A DNA stretch of 64,000 nt from Symbiodinium natans. Taxonomy: Eukaryota > Sar > Dinophyceae > Suessiales > Symbiodiniaceae. The notes under the pieces are model-generated. The model saw only the letters and a list, made by a program, of their open reading frames with translations, ran no database searches and was not told where the DNA came from. Positions 9,604 to 19,291 of this stretch are shown here, piece by piece (position 1 is the stretch's first letter; every line of letters starts with the position of its first letter). A program made the translations under genes and the position numbers. Where the stretch lies: NCBI GenBank assembly GCA_905221605.1, contig CAJNDS010002623.1, positions 868,371 to 932,370 of the forward strand, in the 5' to 3' direction.

Positions 9604-10169
9604 AGGGCTTAGGGTTTCTAGGCGTAGGGATGACTTTTGCATTGTCCTCAGGCTTGCCCCGAACCCTACACCCTGATGTGGAAAGACATGGTAGGGATCC
9701 GCGGGGGTGTATGGGAGGGGGGCGCATGCGCAAGCCCCGCGAGGACCGTAAGCTAACAAGAGAATGTGGCCACTTGCACCCCCCCCTCCCCTGCAAGCCG
9801 GGATCCGTATGACTATATTCTTTTTGGACAAGCCCCCCCACTCACAACCGCATACGCGGTAAGCGTGAGGACAGGGGGCAACGCCATCTCGTTATCGAGC
9901 CTTGGACCCCGTAGGGTCCACAACAGATGCGCCCAAACTGCAAATGCGCAGTAAGTCTGGCACACCTTCAGAAAGCGGTGCCCCCCCCCTAAGAATCACG
10001 ACTTTAGGGTTTAGGGTCAGGGTTTTGGAAGCCTTGATTGCATCCCCTAAACTGATAGAGGCGCCCTGTTCATGAGAATGCCTATGTTGTGCAGTGATAC
10101 TATACTGACCATACCTGCATGGGGGTTCTCAAGAAATCATCTTAATCATCTAGGCTCCTGTACTGCCCT

Positions 10170-10250
10170 AGGCCCTAAACCCTAAACCCTAAACCCTGAA
10201 CCCTAAACCCTGAACCCTAAACCCTGAACCCTAAACCCTGAACCCTAAAA
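10170..10250 (-). repeat. CCCTGAA-CCCTAAA dimer array
   Basis: Alternating CCCTAAA and CCCTGAA units form a 14-bp higher-order repeat, about five dimers. Confidence 0.85.
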
Positions 10251-10304
10251 CTCAAAGCCCCTCAAAACCCCGAAGGCGACTCAGGTTGAGGATGCTGGGT
10301 GTAA

Positions 10305-10392
10305 GGGTTTAGGGTTTAGGGTTTCGGGTTTAGGGTTTAGGGTTTAGGGTTTAGGGTTGAGGGCTGAGGGCTGAGGGCTGAAGGCTGAGGGC
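10305..10392 (+). repeat. TTTAGGG array passing into CTGAGGG
   Basis: About 12 units. The right third is homogenised to the CTGAGGG variant. Confidence 0.8.
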
Positions 10393-10507
10393 TTGAGGCT
10401 TGGGCCTTATTGGGGCTTCGGGTTCAGGGTTTGGGTGGCTCTGGGAAGTCCCCCAAAACACGGACGCTCGTTTGATCGAGTGTGCCCTCTACAGCGTATC
10501 CCAGGGC

Positions 10508-10707
10508 GGTTTAGGGTTTAGGGTTTAGGGTTTAGGGTTTAGGGTTTAGGGTTTAGGGTTTAGGGTTTAGGGTTTAGGGTTTAGGGTTTAGACTTTAGGG
10601 TTTAGGGTTTAGGGTTTAGGGTTTAGGGTTTAGGGTTTAGGGTTTAGGGCTTGGCGTTTAGGGTTTAGGGTTTAGCGTTTAGCGTTTAGGGTTTGGGGTT
10701 TAGGGAT
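10508..10707 (+). repeat. TTTAGGG array
   Basis: About 27 units with a few TTTAGCG and ACTTTAGGG variants towards the right. Confidence 0.9.
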
Positions 10708-10727
10708 AGCTAGGGACAAGGTCGTCA

Positions 10728-10835
10728 TCAGTCTGTGTGCTGAACAGGAAGGGCCCTTGCTTTCCGCCAGCTCGAAAGCTCAATGGATGAATTCCGGCCA
10801 TGCAAGTATTGCAATACAGACGAATCAACCACGAA
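10728..10835 (-). CDS. Exon-like segment, unidentified
   Basis: 35 codons to a TGA stop, starting after GGTAG|TTC. The frame reads FVVDSSVLQYLHGRNSSIEL.. and is protein-like. A second frame from an internal ATG (MAGIHPLSF..) is also open, so the true frame is uncertain. It is separated from the next coding-like segment by only three telomere-like units. Confidence 0.35.
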   Translation of the reverse strand, partial: FVVDSSVLQYLHGRNSSIELSSWRKARALPVQHTD

Positions 10836-10859
10836 CTACCGAAACCCTAAACCCTAAAC

Positions 10860-11021
10860 AGCTTTGAGGGTGCAACAGCCCTCTTCTCCAAGAGCCATAG
10901 ACATCGAGAGCAAAAAAGATACTGAGTTGAACTTCGGGAAGTTGTGCGTGACACCTTGCTTCATCTCCTTGAAATGACTCGATGAGGCCCCCAAGTCAGT
11001 GTTGATCAAGTTGATCAAGCC
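10860..11021 (-). CDS. Exon-like segment of 54 codons
   Basis: One of the clearest coding islands: a stop-free minus-strand frame GLINLINTDLGASSSHFKEM.. continuing ..THNFPKFNSVSFLLSMSMAL... It fills the whole island between CCCTAAA sequences. The left edge is TTAG|GGC and the right edge is AAAGCT|GTTTAG, both splice-like and both supplied by telomere-repeat sequence. Not assigned to a family. Confidence 0.45.
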
Positions 11022-11134
11022 CTAACCCTAACCCTAAATCCAAATGAACCCTATACTTCCCTTGCAAACCCATAGGAACCCCACATGAACTAATTCCCCA
11101 GAAGGACCTCTAGATCAAACCCCACTAGGTTCAG

Positions 11135-11249
11135 GGTTTAGGGTTTAGGGTTTAGGGTTTAGGGTTTAGGGTTTAGGGTTTAGGGTTTAGGGTTTAGGGT
11201 TTAGGGTTTAGGGTTTAGGGTTTAGGGTTTAGGGTTTAGGGTTTAGGGG
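11135..11249 (+). repeat. TTTAGGG array
   Basis: About 16 perfect units. Confidence 0.95.
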
Positions 11250-11510
11250 TGGGCCATTGGGAGAGTCCCCTCAAACGGGTTCCTTACCCCAAGGGGAACC
11301 TACGTTAAGGTTGCTTTGGGTGTTTGGGGTTTAGGGTTTAGGATTTAGGGCTTGGGGTTTACGGCTCGGTCATGTCCGGATGGTGGGCCAAGCAAAAATG
11401 CGTTCGGGGGTGGGGGGCATATGGGATTGGGCTAGGTGAAGGCCTTGTGATGTGGGGTGCAGGGATAAGGGGTTTGGGGTTTAGGATTTTAGGGTCACAT
11501 GCTCAACCAC

Positions 11511-11642
11511 TCAGCCGTGAACCAGTTCAGACGCTAGGTCGTCTGCATTGACATTTTCGTCGGTGACCCATGCGATCATGGTATCGACGGGCCGAAATTG
11601 CGGGCAGATGCACTTCCACCCAGCACTGGGCCGTAGCGTGCC
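11511..11642 (-). CDS. Exon-like segment with stop
   Basis: 44 codons to TGA. Begins phase 0 after TTTAG|GGC, reads ..CPQFRPVDTMIAWVTDENVN.. and ends ..DDLASELVHG. An in-frame GT at GAACTG|GTTCAC offers an alternative exon end before the stop. It lies downstream, in sense, of the segment at 11,764-11,918, separated by a single telomere-like array. Confidence 0.4.
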   Translation of the reverse strand, partial: GTLRPSAGWKCICPQFRPVDTMIAWVTDENVNADDLASELVHG

Positions 11643-11763
11643 CTAAACCCTAAACCCTAAACCCTAAACCCTAAACCCCAAACCCCAAACCCTAAACCCT
11701 AAACCCTAAACCCTAAACCCTAAACCCTAAACCCTAAACCCTAAACCCTAAACCAAACCCTAC
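11640..11763 (-). repeat. CCCTAAA array, candidate telomere-repeat intron
   Basis: About 17 units, reading TTTAGGG on the minus strand. In that sense it begins GGGAG|GTAGGGTTTGG and ends TTTAGGGTTTAG|GGC, that is with GT and AG. Coding-like frames abut both ends in compatible phase. Confidence 0.8.
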
Positions 11764-11918
11764 CTCCCTCCCGGCCGGTGTGGAAGCAGATGGATTCGCC
11801 AGAAACCGCTGTTGATGCGGTAAGGCCTGACGAGCCACTTGCCGCGTGAACTGCTGCTGCACAATGGCCTTTTCGAGACAAGCTCGGGGCCCCTGCAGGT
11901 TATCAAGATGGATGAACT
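11764..11918 (-). CDS. Exon-like segment, unidentified
   Basis: Two of three minus-strand frames are open here. The more protein-like one reads ..HLDNLQGPRACLEKAIVQQQ.. and ends phase 0 at AGGGAG|GTAGGG. The other contains ..GKWLVRPYRINSGFW... Possible acceptors are CCTTGCAG (near 11,927) and CCTGCAG (near 11,896). Family unknown. Confidence 0.35.
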
Positions 11919-12342
11919 ACTTGTCCTGCAAGGGTTGGTAGGGTCTTGATCCTACTTCTCCAAACATTGAGAGAAAGCAGGTTAAGCTTCATTATTCGTA
12001 TTAAGTAAGGAAACCCGAAAGGTTAAAACGTTCAGCTATTGGCTAAGCAAGTGACAGGGTGTTGGAAGCATAGGGCTTTGCACATGGGCCGTCTCAGTGT
12101 CGAAAGGCCTCCCGACGCCCTCTCGTGACACTCCCTGCCCACAACCGCGTGGCGGTAAGCGTGAAGCGAAGGAGGTGAGGGCCACCGTCCTCCCCCTTGC
12201 CGAGCCTCGAAAATCCTCGAACCCAAATGCGTTTGAATACCCCCCTAAACCAAGTTAAACCCCAAATGCCCTAGACCCCAGAGTATCCCAAGCCCCCTGA
12301 GTTGACCTCCACCCTAAACACCCTAAACGCCTCATGCCGACC

Positions 12343-12422
12343 TACGGCCATGCGCCCCCAAAAAGCCGTGAGCTCGCAACACCTGAAGATAAAGAACATC
12401 CACGGCACTGAAAGCTCGAAAC
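12343..12422 (-). CDS. Exon-like segment, unidentified
   Basis: Short open minus-strand frame reading ..FSAVDVLYLQVLRAHGFLGA.., with a candidate TTTCAG acceptor on its left in sense and CGTAG|GTCGG as a candidate donor. Too short for identification. Confidence 0.3.
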
Positions 12423-12429
12423 CCGCTCT

Positions 12430-12955
12430 TAGAGCCCCCAGACCTTGACAAGGGGCTTAGGGTTAAGGGTTTAGGGTTTAGGGTTTCTTGTTCATTGTTG
12501 GGATAACATAAAAAAATTAAAATTTGCATTCCTTGTTGGGTTTAAGTACCCTTAAAAATGTAAAATGTTACCCAACTATGACAAAGGTTTGGGGTTTAAG
12601 GTTTAATGGCTGTGAATGTCCACAGGAGCTTAGAGGCTTGTCATCGGAATGTTCAGGCAGAATGACAACCTCATGTCGTGGGTTTGGTTTTTTTTTTTTA
12701 AGTGGTGGGCTTGGTTTTGGAGGTTAGGGACATCTGCGAGAGTCGATGATGCATTCAGCAGTCATAGTTGTAGGCTGCGACTCTGTCTTGGACAAGTTCT
12801 CGAACTTAAACCCTAAACCCTAAACCCTGAAACCCTTCGGCTCGACAACTTGGGCAAGCCAAGCGAATTCTTGCATGCATGTATTGTATTACGACCGACT
12901 CTCATTCTTGCATTGTATCTGCGTTATAAAGCCCCTTAATGTGGTTCCTACCTTC
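12430..12955. other. Island without a supported gene
   Basis: Contains an AT-richer stretch, a T-run (12,689-12,699) and a few CCCTAAA units (12,808-12,830). The open frame 12,524-12,727 is not protein-like in its second half, which derives from TTTGGGG repeats. Confidence 0.35.
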
Positions 12956-12956
12956 C

Positions 12957-13066
12957 TAAACCCTAAACCGTAAACCCCAAACCCCAAACCCCAAACCCCA
13001 AACCCCAAACCCCAAACCCCGAACCCCGAACCCCGAACCCCAAACCCCAAACCCTAAACCCTGCCT
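12957..13066 (-). repeat. CCCCAAA variant array
   Basis: About 15 units, mostly CCCCAAA with CCCCGAA, showing replacement of the telomere unit by a homogenised variant. Confidence 0.85.
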
Positions 13067-13084
13067 TCAAGGGTGCTGAAGTAT

Positions 13085-13168
13085 GCCCTAAACCCTAAAC
13101 CCTAAACCCTAAACCCTAAACCCTAAACCCTAAACCCTAAACCCTAAACCCTAAACCCTAAACCCTAC
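13085..13168 (-). repeat. CCCTAAA array
   Basis: About 12 perfect units. Confidence 0.95.
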
Positions 13169-13248
13169 ATATGGGCTCTTGGGTTTTTAGAGCAGGGTTG
13201 AAGTCGCAGGCGGGTTGAGATATGGGGTGGAAGCGTGGGGGGGGGGGG

Positions 13249-13337
13249 TTTAGGGTTTAGGGTTTAGGGTTTAGGGTTTAGGGTTTAGGGTTTAGGGTTT
13301 AGGGTTTTGGGTTTAGGGTTTAGGGTTTATGGTTTAG
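13249..13337 (+). repeat. TTTAGGG array next to a G-run
   Basis: About 12 units preceded by a run of G. A second G-run lies at 13,561-13,576. Confidence 0.9.
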
Positions 13338-13977
13338 GGGTATTGAGTGTGAGGTCTGGGGTAAGGGCGGTGCTTCGGATTTGGCTTTGTGCTTTGGGGT
13401 TCTGGTGGTTGTGTTGGGAGGTGCTTTGTGTTTGGATTGTGTTATGGGGTTTTGAGTTTGTTTTTGGGGTGTGCTTCGTGCTGTTCGGGTTTGGCAGGGT
13501 TGATTTAGCAGGCGACCCTAAACACTAAACCCTGAACCTTAAGCCCTAAACCCTAAACACGGGGGGGGGGGGGGGAAATGAGTGCGAGGTCTGGGGTCAA
13601 CCTCTGCTTGCTGTTAGGGCCTTAGGGGGGGGTTTAGGGTTTAGGATGTATTAGAGTGCAGGGCTTGTAGTTTGTAGGAGGGCATTGCTTTTAGGGTGTT
13701 GGGGTTTGGGGATTTTTGGGTGATTCGCACCTTTATCCCCCATATGTAAACCACATTCGAGCCCTCAGCCTACCTGAAACGAGACAAACTGTCTGAACTT
13801 ACAACCCAAAACAAGCCCAAGTGATAGTTAAACCCTACTTCAAACCCAAACCCTCAAGTCTAAACTCCATACCTTCATGTACCCCTAAACCCTAAACCCT
13901 AAACCCTAAACGCTAAACCCTAAACCTCATGAACTGTGCTTGCGCCTCTGGTTCCATCTGCCCACAGGGCTTAGGCT

Positions 13978-14084
13978 TCGTAGTGTAGGGCTTTGGGGTT
14001 TGGGCTTTGTGCTTTGGGGTTTGGGGTTTGGGGGTTTTGGGTTTGGGGTTGGGGTTTGGGGTTTAGGGTTTAGGGTTTAGGGTA
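13978..14084 (+). repeat. TTTGGGG-like degenerate array
   Basis: Degenerate units of TTTGGGG and TTTAGGG. The preceding 13,577-13,977 is unique sequence in which no gene is seen. Confidence 0.7.
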
Positions 14085-14227
14085 CCGGTTCTTGACCGTG
14101 CGAGCACTCCTACTTGCAACAGGTCGGTTGTAAGTGTCTCTCGCATCTGAAGATAGTTTAAAAGCCAATCTCAAAATCTGCAAGGCCGCAGACTGACAAG
14201 CCACATGGCCACATGGCTATCCGTGTG

Positions 14228-14317
14228 GGTTAGGGGTTTAGGGTTTAGGGTTTAGGGTTTAGGGTTTAGGGTTTAGGGTTTAGGGTTTAGGGTTTAGGGT
14301 TTAGGGTTTAGGGTTAG
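14228..14317 (+). repeat. TTTAGGG array
   Basis: About 13 perfect units. Confidence 0.95.
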
Positions 14318-14422
14318 GGGGAGCTCAGACTGTAAGATTGAGAGGGTTTGGGCTTTAGAGTATAGGGTTTAGGGTTCAGGGTTTAGGGTTTTAAGGGTCT
14401 GAGATTTGGGTTCCAACATTAG

Positions 14423-14528
14423 GTTTAGGGTTTAGGGTCTAGGGTTTAGGGTTTACGGTTTAGGGTTTAGGATTTAGGGTTTAGGGTTTAGGGTTTAGGT
14501 TTGAGGTTTTAGGGTTTAGGGTTTAGGC
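14423..14528 (+). repeat. Degenerate TTTAGGG array
   Basis: About 15 units with several point variants. Confidence 0.85.
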
Positions 14529-14667
14529 TTTCAGGTATAGGGTTTGGAGCCTTGGGTGTAGTACGTGGGGGAGCCTCGGGAGAGTGCAGAGCTCTACAAG
14601 TAGTTCAGTCTGCGAGCCGGGTCTGAGGAATTAAAGTGCGACCATCAACCACGCTGTGCGGTAAATC

Positions 14668-15012
14668 GTGGTCGCAGGGATTGAGCAGAGCTCCAAAATT
14701 TACAGCAGCCAGCCACCCAGAGCAATGCGTTGCACCTTGTGCCCTCAGCATGCGAACATGGTGGGTCACCAGGCTTCTTCGTTCTCACGTCAGATCATGT
14801 GCCCCGGGATGTGTGGGGGACAACTTGACAACTCAACAACACAAAAGCTAGAAGGTCGTGTATTGAGGCCAGCCACTCCAGGCAAAGAGGTCTGTCGGAG
14901 AGTCTCCATTCTGTTCCGTGGGAGCTTCTCAAGTTTCTCACATGCGCCGGAGCCTGGCACTTCCCCCAAGAAGAATAGCCATTCTGCTCTACTCAGAATG
15001 GAAGCAGAGGGC
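14668..15012 (+). CDS. Possible coding segment with Cys pairs
   Basis: Open plus-strand frame of about 115 codons before it enters TTTAGGG-derived sequence. It has CTLC and CPGMC cysteine pairs plus nearby His (..QHANMVGHQ..), which could suggest a metal-binding fold, but spacing matches no zinc-finger family known to me. No ATG context or splice evidence fixes its ends (GTG at 14,668 is only the first in-frame start-like codon). It could be two exons or chance. Confidence 0.3.
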
Positions 15013-15014
15013 TT

Positions 15015-15112
15015 AGGGTTTTGGGTTTAGGGTTTAGGGTTTAGGGTTTGGGGTTTAGGGTTTGGGGTTTAGGGTTTAGGGTTCAGGGTTTGGCGTTTAG
15101 GGTTTAGGGCTT
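15015..15112 (+). repeat. TTTAGGG/TTTGGGG array
   Basis: About 14 mixed units. Confidence 0.85.
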
Positions 15113-15279
15113 AAACTCAAAAACCCTCTTCTCCGCCAAAGTCCCATGCCAAGCCGACCCCCTCCCTCGTGCCCAAGAAAGATCTCTCAACGAAACCCTC
15201 AACTCTGGGGGGCTGTACCTTGGACCCAAGAGGTTGGGAACCCTTTTCATTCATCCTTAAGGCAGTAGAAGGTCCATAT

Positions 15280-15455
15280 TCGGAGTACTACAAGGGGCCT
15301 GAATAATTAGAGGGCGGTTATTTTTGTAGAATTACAAAGGGACCACAAGGGGAATATTCTTAGTAATTATTCCTACAAGGGACCACGAGGGAATCTTGCT
15401 ACTAATTATTCCTACAAAGGGACCATCAGGGAATATTACTAGAAATTATCCCAAC
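15280..15455 (+). repeat. Tandem imperfect repeat, about 57 bp
   Basis: Three to four copies of a unit containing TAATTATTCCTACAAGGGACCA and GGGAAT, the last two about 57 bp apart. No coding potential. Confidence 0.65.
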
Positions 15456-15496
15456 GTCTACATTAGAGTATGCCCCCCCTGACCAACGCGAGACTG

Positions 15497-15655
15497 AAAC
15501 CCCTAAACCCCTAAACGCCTAAACCCCTAAACCCCTAAACCCCTAAACCCCCAAACCCCTAAACCCCTAAACCTCTAAACCCCTAAACCCTAAACCCCCT
15601 AAACCCTAAACCCTACACCCTGAACCCCTAAACCCTAGAACCTAAACCCTATGAT
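15497..15655 (-). repeat. CCCCTAAA 8-bp array
   Basis: About 19 units of CCCCTAAA (8 bp) with some 7-bp units at the right end. Confidence 0.85.
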
Positions 15656-15924
15656 GAAGGCTGGTGTCCTACGATCCCTTGACACCCTACTGCCAACGGA
15701 GGAATCCAGGCTCACAGCATGTAACTTCCCGGCCTGGGCAGGGTTTAGGGTTTGGGATTCAGGGTTGATGGGGTTTACGGTTTAGGGTTTAGGGTTCAGG
15801 GTTTGGGGTTTGGGGTATAGGGCTTAGGGGTTCGGGTTGGGGGTCAGTTTTTTGGTTCGGGGTTTAGGGTTTAGGGTTAGGTCCGGGGCAGCTTGGCAAT
15901 CCGGGGCTCCCAAAACCCCAAAGA

Positions 15925-16137
15925 CCCTAAACTCCCTAAACTCCCCAAACTCCCTGAACTCCCTAAACTCCCTAAACTCCCTAACCTCCCTAATCTCCCT
16001 AAACTCCCTAAACTCCCCAAACTCCCTAAACTCCCTAATCTCCCCAAACTCCCTAAACTCCCTAAATCTCCAAACTCCCTAAACTTCCTGAATTTTCTAG
16101 ACTCCCTAAACTCCCTAAATTCCCTAAGCCCTAAATA
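15925..16137 (-). repeat. CTCCCTAAA 9-bp array
   Basis: About 23 units of CTCCCTAAA with CTCCCCAAA and CTCCCTAAT variants. Because the period is divisible by three, it yields repetitive open frames (NSLNSLNSL) that are not genes. Confidence 0.9.
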
Positions 16138-16227
16138 AAGAGCCCCAAGGAAAAAGTCTGAGCCCAGAACCCGGCAGCCAGGACGGGCGAGAGGCCCGGT
16201 GGCGCGCGCAGGGGCATGACCTCTTTG

Positions 16228-16467
16228 CTTAGGGGTTTAGGGGTTTACGGTTTAGGGTTTCGGGTTTAGGGCTTAGGGCTTAGGGCTTAGGGCTTGGGGC
16301 TTAGGGCTTAGGGCTTAGGGCTTAGGGCTTAGGGCTTCGGGCTGAGGGCTTAGGGCTTAGGGCTTAGGGCTTAGGGCTTAGGGCTTACGGCTTAGGGCTT
16401 AGGGCTTAGGGCTTAGGGCTTAGGGCTTAGGGCTTAGGGTTTAGGGTTTAGGGTTTAGGGTTTAGGG
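16228..16467 (+). repeat. CTTAGGG variant array
   Basis: About 33 units, most with the same T-to-C change (CTTAGGG). It ends with four standard TTTAGGG units. Confidence 0.9.
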
Positions 16468-16614
16468 TGGAGCTTGAAATGAAGGGGTGGGTGGGGGTTC
16501 GTCCCCCAGACATAGTGAAGTGGAGCCCTCCGCCTGGCCGATTCTTAAGGCAGGGTTGCTGGGGACCGCTTCTACGGCTTACTTAAAGGATCAGGAGACC
16601 CAGACCCCAGAGTA

Positions 16615-16695
16615 ACCCTAAACCCTAAACCCTAAACCCTAAACCCTAAACCCTGAACCCTAAACCCCAAACCCTAAACCCTAAACCCTAAACCC
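16615..16695 (-). repeat. CCCTAAA array
   Basis: About 11 units. Confidence 0.9.
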
Positions 16696-16699
16696 TTCC

Positions 16700-16802
16700 C
16701 ACCCGCTTCGGAAACAAAACACCAGCCTTGCCTTCCAGGGCTCCACGTCCGCGTCCGGTGGGGCAATGACCCTGGGGTCACGCTGCGTTTCGGGCCTCCC
16801 AG
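16700..16802 (-). CDS. Exon-like segment, unidentified
   Basis: Open minus-strand frame of about 33 codons reading ..RPETQRDPRVIAPPDADVEP.. then ..WKARLVFCFRSGWEG, between two telomere-like arrays. Acidic/basic balance and codon pattern look coding. Partial. Confidence 0.35.
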
Positions 16803-16807
16803 AGAGG

Positions 16808-16927
16808 GCTTAGGGTTTAGGGTTTAGGGTTTAGGGTTTAGGGTTTAGGGTTTAGGGTTTAGGGTTTAGGGTTTAGGGTTTAGGGTTTAGGGTTTAGGGT
16901 TTAGGGTTTAGGGTTTAGGGTTTAGGG
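16808..16927 (+). repeat. TTTAGGG array
   Basis: About 17 perfect units. Confidence 0.95.
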
Positions 16928-16964
16928 ACTCCACTACCCCTGAATTAAGGAGTATACCGGGTAA

Positions 16965-17105
16965 TATACCTTAAGCATCTTAGGGTTCCTATGATAATAT
17001 ACCTTAAAGCATCTTAGGGTTCCTATGATAATACACCTTAAAGCATCTTAGGGTTCCTATGATAATATACCTTGAAGCATACTAGGGTTCCGATGATAAT
17101 TTCGG
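16965..17105 (+). repeat. 34-36 bp tandem repeat
   Basis: Four copies of a unit reading CTTAGGGTTCCTATGATAAT followed by ATACCTTAAAGCAT. The last copy is degenerate. No coding potential. Confidence 0.8.
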
Positions 17106-17550
17106 GATATGCCTTAATCAAAGGGAGTTGGAGTCGCTGGCCTGTCGCCATGCCAACGGAAAGTTGCAGGACCTTTGGGCTTGGGGCCTGGGGGTTACCA
17201 TTGCCCTAAGGGCTCCTACCAAATTGCCTAGGGCTTAGGGTTTAGGGTCTCGCGTGGGCAAGAAGCTCCACAACGGGGTTACGCAGGGCTCTTTTTGCCA
17301 CCGAGCAGCAACAACACCAAACAAAGACCAAACAAGACAAGACATGTCCTGACAGGAGTCTGTGTCCCATGACTTCTGTGCTAAATGCTGTACACTATAC
17401 ATGTTGACTTCTCTCGTCGTCTGCTATACATGTTGACTGATTTCGAAAAATAAGTCCTACAAGTGGCAAGGGCTCCTGTGCTGTCGACCTGAACCAATGC
17501 CACAGATCAGCCGATAGTCGCAACTTCAAACTGGCTGCTCTGTCATCCGC
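17106..17550. other. Island without a supported gene
   Basis: Mixed-composition unique DNA containing CAACAACACCAAACAAAGACC-type A/C-rich sequence and direct repeats of TATACATGTTGACT near 17,395 and 17,425. Nothing protein-like longer than about 20 codons was seen. Confidence 0.35.
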
Positions 17551-17551
17551 G

Positions 17552-17655
17552 AGGGTTTAGGGTTTCGGGTTTCGGGTTTAGGGTTTAGGGTTTAGGGTTT
17601 AGGGTTCAGGGTTCAGGGTTCAGGGTTTAGGGTTTAGGGTTTAGGGTTAGGGCTC
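17552..17655 (+). repeat. TTTAGGG/TTCAGGG array
   Basis: About 15 units with blocks of TTTCGGG and TTCAGGG variants. Confidence 0.85.
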
Positions 17656-17696
17656 CTACCAAATTGCCCAGTAGCAGGAGAGACGTTATAGAGGCT

Positions 17697-17800
17697 TTGG
17701 CTTTAGATGGCTTTAGATGGCTTTAGATGGCTTTAGATGGCTGTAGATGGCTCTAGATGGCTTTAGATGGCTTTAGACGGCTTTAGATGGCTTTAGGGTG
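17697..17800 (+). repeat. 10-bp GCTTTAGATG minisatellite
   Basis: Ten tandem copies of GCTTTAGATG with point variants, distinct from the 7-bp family. Confidence 0.9.
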
Positions 17801-18530
17801 TACTTGAAGGTTCAAGTGGACTTGCACGCTTTAGGGTCTGGCTTGTAGCTTTTGGAATTCTAAGAAACCGAGTCCCCTCAATCTCTACTTAGAACCAGTA
17901 CGTATGCAAACCCGAAACCCACCACGTAGTCCCCTGGTGCTCAAGCCTTTTTGGCAACCGCATGGGAGCAGTAATTCAGAAAACAGGCACAAAACGCAGC
18001 CAACTCTAGCAATGTAAGTAGAGATTGGCATAGAAATAGAAACAAATCCTGAGAAAAACTCTGATGCTGAATCCCGTTCGAGACAGGTCGGGGCCTTGGA
18101 TACCCAGCAGCAAGCCAATTCGATTTCGCTGCTGGCCCAGCAATGGACCATTGGACGTCCTCGCGCGTCTTAACCCTGCATCCCAAAACCGTCTTTGGAG
18201 GTTCATGGGCATCTTGTGTTAGAAAACATAATGGATTCAAAGTGGCACCACTAACCCGGGCTAAACCATAAACCCAAACCAAATCTAAACAGCAGCAAGC
18301 GAAGCAAAACCAAAATCCCAACTGGCACGGCGAACTCTCGTAATCAAAGCCGGGATACCCCCTAAACTTTGCACAGTGGTTCTGTAGTGGGTTTAAGATG
18401 TAAGGTTTGGGGCTTAGTGTCGTTGAAGGGGGTTTGGGTTGAGGTTTTTGGATTCATGTCATTCAAGGCATTCTATGTGGAGATTTACAGGTTTTGGGGC
18501 TCACAATTTCAGAGGTATAGGGCCCCTGAA
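17801..18530. other. Island of 0.7 kb without a supported gene
   Basis: Overlapping minus-strand open frames lie at 17,885-18,321 (up to 126 codons, including a Phe/Cys-rich hydrophobic start), but none resembles a known protein and frames compete. Start-like ends are arbitrary. Left as non-coding with low certainty. Confidence 0.3.
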
Positions 18531-18625
18531 CCCTAAACCCTAGACCGCCTCAACCCCAAACCCTAAACCCGAACCCCTAACACGAGGGGCTTAGGATTTC
18601 GGGATTGCGGTAGTGCGGAGTGTGG

Positions 18626-18652
18626 GGGGGGGGGGGGGGGGGGGGGGGGGGG
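18626..18652 (+). repeat. Poly-G tract
   Basis: Uninterrupted run of about 27 G. Length may be inexact in any assembly. Confidence 0.9.
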
Positions 18653-19229
18653 AGATCTCAAATACGAGCCCTTTGGAAATCTTACCCCATCTAGAGCTTG
18701 GGGTCTGAGGATTGAGGGCTTAGGATTTAGGGTTTAAGGTTTTTAGGGGCTAGGGCTTTCAAAAGAGGTTCCGAGCACCCTCGACCCTCCTAGGACCCTT
18801 CTTGAGGGGCATAGCACCTGTCCGAGAGGCTCAGCCTAAGCCCGCTCTTGGTAGAGCTCAGGGAACTTGGGTTCGGGATTGAGAACCCTGTGCCCTAAAC
18901 CCTAAACCTTAAAGCCTAGCCTAAACCCTAAATCCTAAACCCTAAACCCTAAACCCGAGGAGCTCCGATGAGTTTACTCCACCGCTGCCCGGTGGCCTCG
19001 TCGCTGCTTACAGGCACACCGTCGCTGTCGCCCTCACCTCAGATGGGACGTAGGGTTTAGGGTTTAGGGTTTAGGGTTCAGGGTTTAGGGTTTAGGGTCA
19101 CCTCAGATAAGTAGGACTAGCAGGAAACCTGGGGTGTACATAAGATTTAGGGCTCAGCCTTCTTAAAAATTCTCTCAGGATTCTGGCCAGAAGTTGAGAA
19201 ACATTCCTTAATTCTACTTCTCCGGCAAC

Positions 19230-19291
19230 TTACTGTTGGTTGGCAGGCTGTATATAGCGCCCCAATTCCCTCATTCCCTGCTAACCAACAG
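19230..19291. mobile_element. Short inverted-repeat element, family D
   Basis: Left ACTGTTGGTTGGCAGG and right CCCTGCTAACCAACAG are inverted, with a CTGTATATAGCG centre. It is a deleted relative of 3,860-4,066 and keeps the AACCAACAG end. Confidence 0.65.

Noticed and set aside
15837-16138. Two overlapping 81-codon frames (NSLNSL, LPKLPKLP)
   Set aside because: Generated by the 9-bp CTCCCTAAA array.
17935-17965. Possible dinoflagellate spliced-leader relic
   Set aside because: Only a short GCCAAAAAGGCTTGAG-like resemblance. The defining CCGTAGCCATTTTGGCTCAAG sequence is not present on either strand.
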